A stretch of DNA of 56,011 nt, taken from an uncultured Burkholderiales bacterium. GTDB taxonomy: Bacteria > Pseudomonadota > Gammaproteobacteria > Burkholderiales > Burkholderiaceae_C. The stretch is taken from assembly GCA_903844385.1 (NCBI GenBank), contig CAIMTJ010000128.1, positions 1 to 56,011 on the forward strand. Reading direction: 5' to 3'. Position numbers and translations under genes: made by a program. Below are positions 55,004 to 56,011 of the stretch, piece after piece (within the stretch, counting starts at the first letter, position 1; every line of letters starts with the position of its first letter). The notes beneath the pieces are model-generated. The model searched no databases. It was not told the origin of the DNA and saw nothing but the letters and a program-made list of their open reading frames with translations.

Positions 55004-55801
55004 ATGGACTTCTCACGCTTGCAATTCATCGACATCTCCATGCCACTGGACAATGACATCACCAGTGACCCCGAGTTCATGAGGCCCCACATCGAGTACC
55101 TCAATCATGATGAAACCGTGGCTCGCATCCAGACTTTCTTTCCAGGCCTCAAGCCCGAGGAATTGCCCGACGCAGCGGGGTGGGCCATTGAGAAGATCCA
55201 ACTCACCACCCACAATGGCACCCACTTGGACGCGCCCTACCATTTTCACCCGACCATGAACCACGCCAGTGGACACGCCGAGCGCGCGATCACCATTGAC
55301 GAAATTCCGCTCGAATGGTGCTTTAGACCGGGTGTCAAATTGGATTTTCGCCATTTTGGCAATGGCTATGTGGCCACGGCTCGTGATGTCGAACTCGAAC
55401 TCCAGCGCATTGGTCACGAACTCCAACCCATGGACATTGTGGTGGTGAACACTGCTGCAGGAGAGCGCTACGGACAAGACGACTACGTGAGTACCGGCTG
55501 CGGCATGGGGCGAGAGGCCACCTTGTATCTTTTAGAGCGAGGCGTCAAGCTCACAGGAACAGATGCCTGGAGTTGGGATGCACCCTTTGTTTATACCAAT
55601 GAAAAAGTGCAAGCCACAGGCAACAAACAATTGATCTGGGAAGGCCACAAAGCTGGACGCGATATCGGCTACTGCCACTTGGAGAAACTCCACAACTTAG
55701 AGGCTTTGCCCTCACATGGCTTTGCGGTCAACTGCTTTCCCGTCAAGATCAAGGCTGCATCTGCAGGTTGGACAAGGGCTGTGGCAATTATGGGCTTATA
55801 A
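55004..55801 (+). CDS. Cyclase-family (kynurenine formamidase-like) metal-dependent hydrolase
   Basis: A 265-residue protein of the cyclase/formamidase family (PF04199). The metal-binding motif HNGTHLDAPYHF (about residues 70-81) is clear, followed by GCGMGREATLYLLERGVKL, TGTDAWSWDAPF and an EKLHNLEALPSHG end. The reaction could be hydrolysis of a formamide or lactam-like bond; no tryptophan-degradation gene is near. The ATG at 55004 has GGAGA 7 bases upstream and starts at the domain, so the longer frame from 54953 is not used. Confidence 0.88.
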   Translation: MDFSRLQFIDISMPLDNDITSDPEFMRPHIEYLNHDETVARIQTFFPGLKPEELPDAAGWAIEKIQLTTHNGTHLDAPYHFHPTMNHASGHAERAITIDEIPLEWCFRPGVKLDFRHFGNGYVATARDVELELQRIGHELQPMDIVVVNTAAGERYGQDDYVSTGCGMGREATLYLLERGVKLTGTDAWSWDAPFVYTNEKVQATGNKQLIWEGHKAGRDIGYCHLEKLHNLEALPSHGFAVNCFPVKIKAASAGWTRAVAIMGL

Positions 55802-56011
55802 AAATTAGGCGACTGAATATGGTGTAAGAGCAATCGTGTCAACGCACTGTGCACATTCATTGATAAGAGACCGACGATCAACAAGCACGAACACGAATTA
55901 GTGCCTACAGGTGTAAGGGCATAGATCCCGAAACTAATAAATTATTGAAATATCGAATTACCGAAAGATTGGATCGAATGACAATTATGTATTTTAAAAT
56001 CATTATCAAAA
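55802..56011. other. AT-rich right end, nothing recognisable
   Basis: About 210 bases after the cyclase-family gene, becoming AT-rich toward the window edge. No gene start, RNA or repeat is evident. Confidence 0.5.

Overview
The window is an almost complete photosynthesis gene cluster of a purple (anoxygenic phototrophic) proteobacterium. The gene set points to a betaproteobacterium of the order Burkholderiales, Comamonadaceae/Rubrivivax-like. The clues are an aerobic AcsF cyclase with no bchE, a Rubrivivax-type LH1 alpha chain ([10 protein letters not shown]), a PufC tetrahaem lipoprotein, a glutamyl-tRNA reductase (C5 pathway) as the cluster's hemA, and a Bug/TctC-type binding protein on the right flank. 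The genus is an inference; no rRNA or housekeeping marker is present. The gene set fits an oxygen-dependent (aerobic or facultatively aerobic) phototroph.

Layout. (1) 1-1305: 3' part of a DHA2-type drug exporter, more AT-rich than the rest, followed by about 600 bp of apparently decayed sequence. (2) 1914-6146: LH2 genes pucB-pucA under tandem PpsR/CrtJ-type boxes, a strong hairpin, pucC, three small membrane-protein ORFs, tspO and an anchored alpha/beta hydrolase. (3) 6385-17115: bchH-bchI-bchD (Mg-chelatase) facing bchP-bch2-bchG (tail synthesis and attachment). (4) 17145-21415: bciB (8-vinyl reductase) and the regulators ppsR and aerR. (5) 21626-35300, plus strand: bchF-N-B-L-M, lhaA, puhA-B-C, acsF, puhE, crtI, crtB, many with 4-bp overlaps. 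(6) 50224-35379, minus strand: crtE-crtF, bchC-X-Y-Z, orf63, pufB, orf74, pufA-L-M-C, crtA-D-C. These two long arrays converge between crtB and crtC. (7) 50488-51768: hemA, divergent from crtE across a shared promoter with two perfect PpsR boxes. (8) 51898-55801: non-photosynthetic flank with a Bug-type binding protein, a CocE/NonD hydrolase and a cyclase-family hydrolase.

Together the genes encode ALA supply (hemA), Mg insertion (bchHID), methylation (bchM), aerobic ring closure (acsF), 8-vinyl reduction (bciB), light-independent protochlorophyllide reduction (bchLNB), the steps to bacteriochlorophyllide a (bchF, XYZ, C) and attachment and reduction of the tail (bchG, bchP). The carotenoid genes crtE-B-I-C-D-F-A imply spheroidene/spheroidenone-type pigments. 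Structural genes cover the reaction centre (puhA, pufLMC), LH1 (pufBA) and LH2 (pucBA), with assembly factors puhBCE, lhaA, pucC and bch2. PpsR and AerR are the likely oxygen/light regulators. Perfect or one-mismatch TGT-N12-ACA boxes lie at puc, bchH, bchG/bciB, ppsR, aerR/bchF, bchC and crtE/hemA.

The most unusual points are: a 74-residue single-span membrane protein gene (orf74) between pufB and pufA; a 63-residue ORF (orf63) joined by overlapping start/stop codons to both bchZ and pufB; an LH2 alpha chain with Phe44-Leu45, the signature of blue-shifted B800-820 (LH3) antenna; and a crtC frame with no normal start codon where its N-terminus should be.
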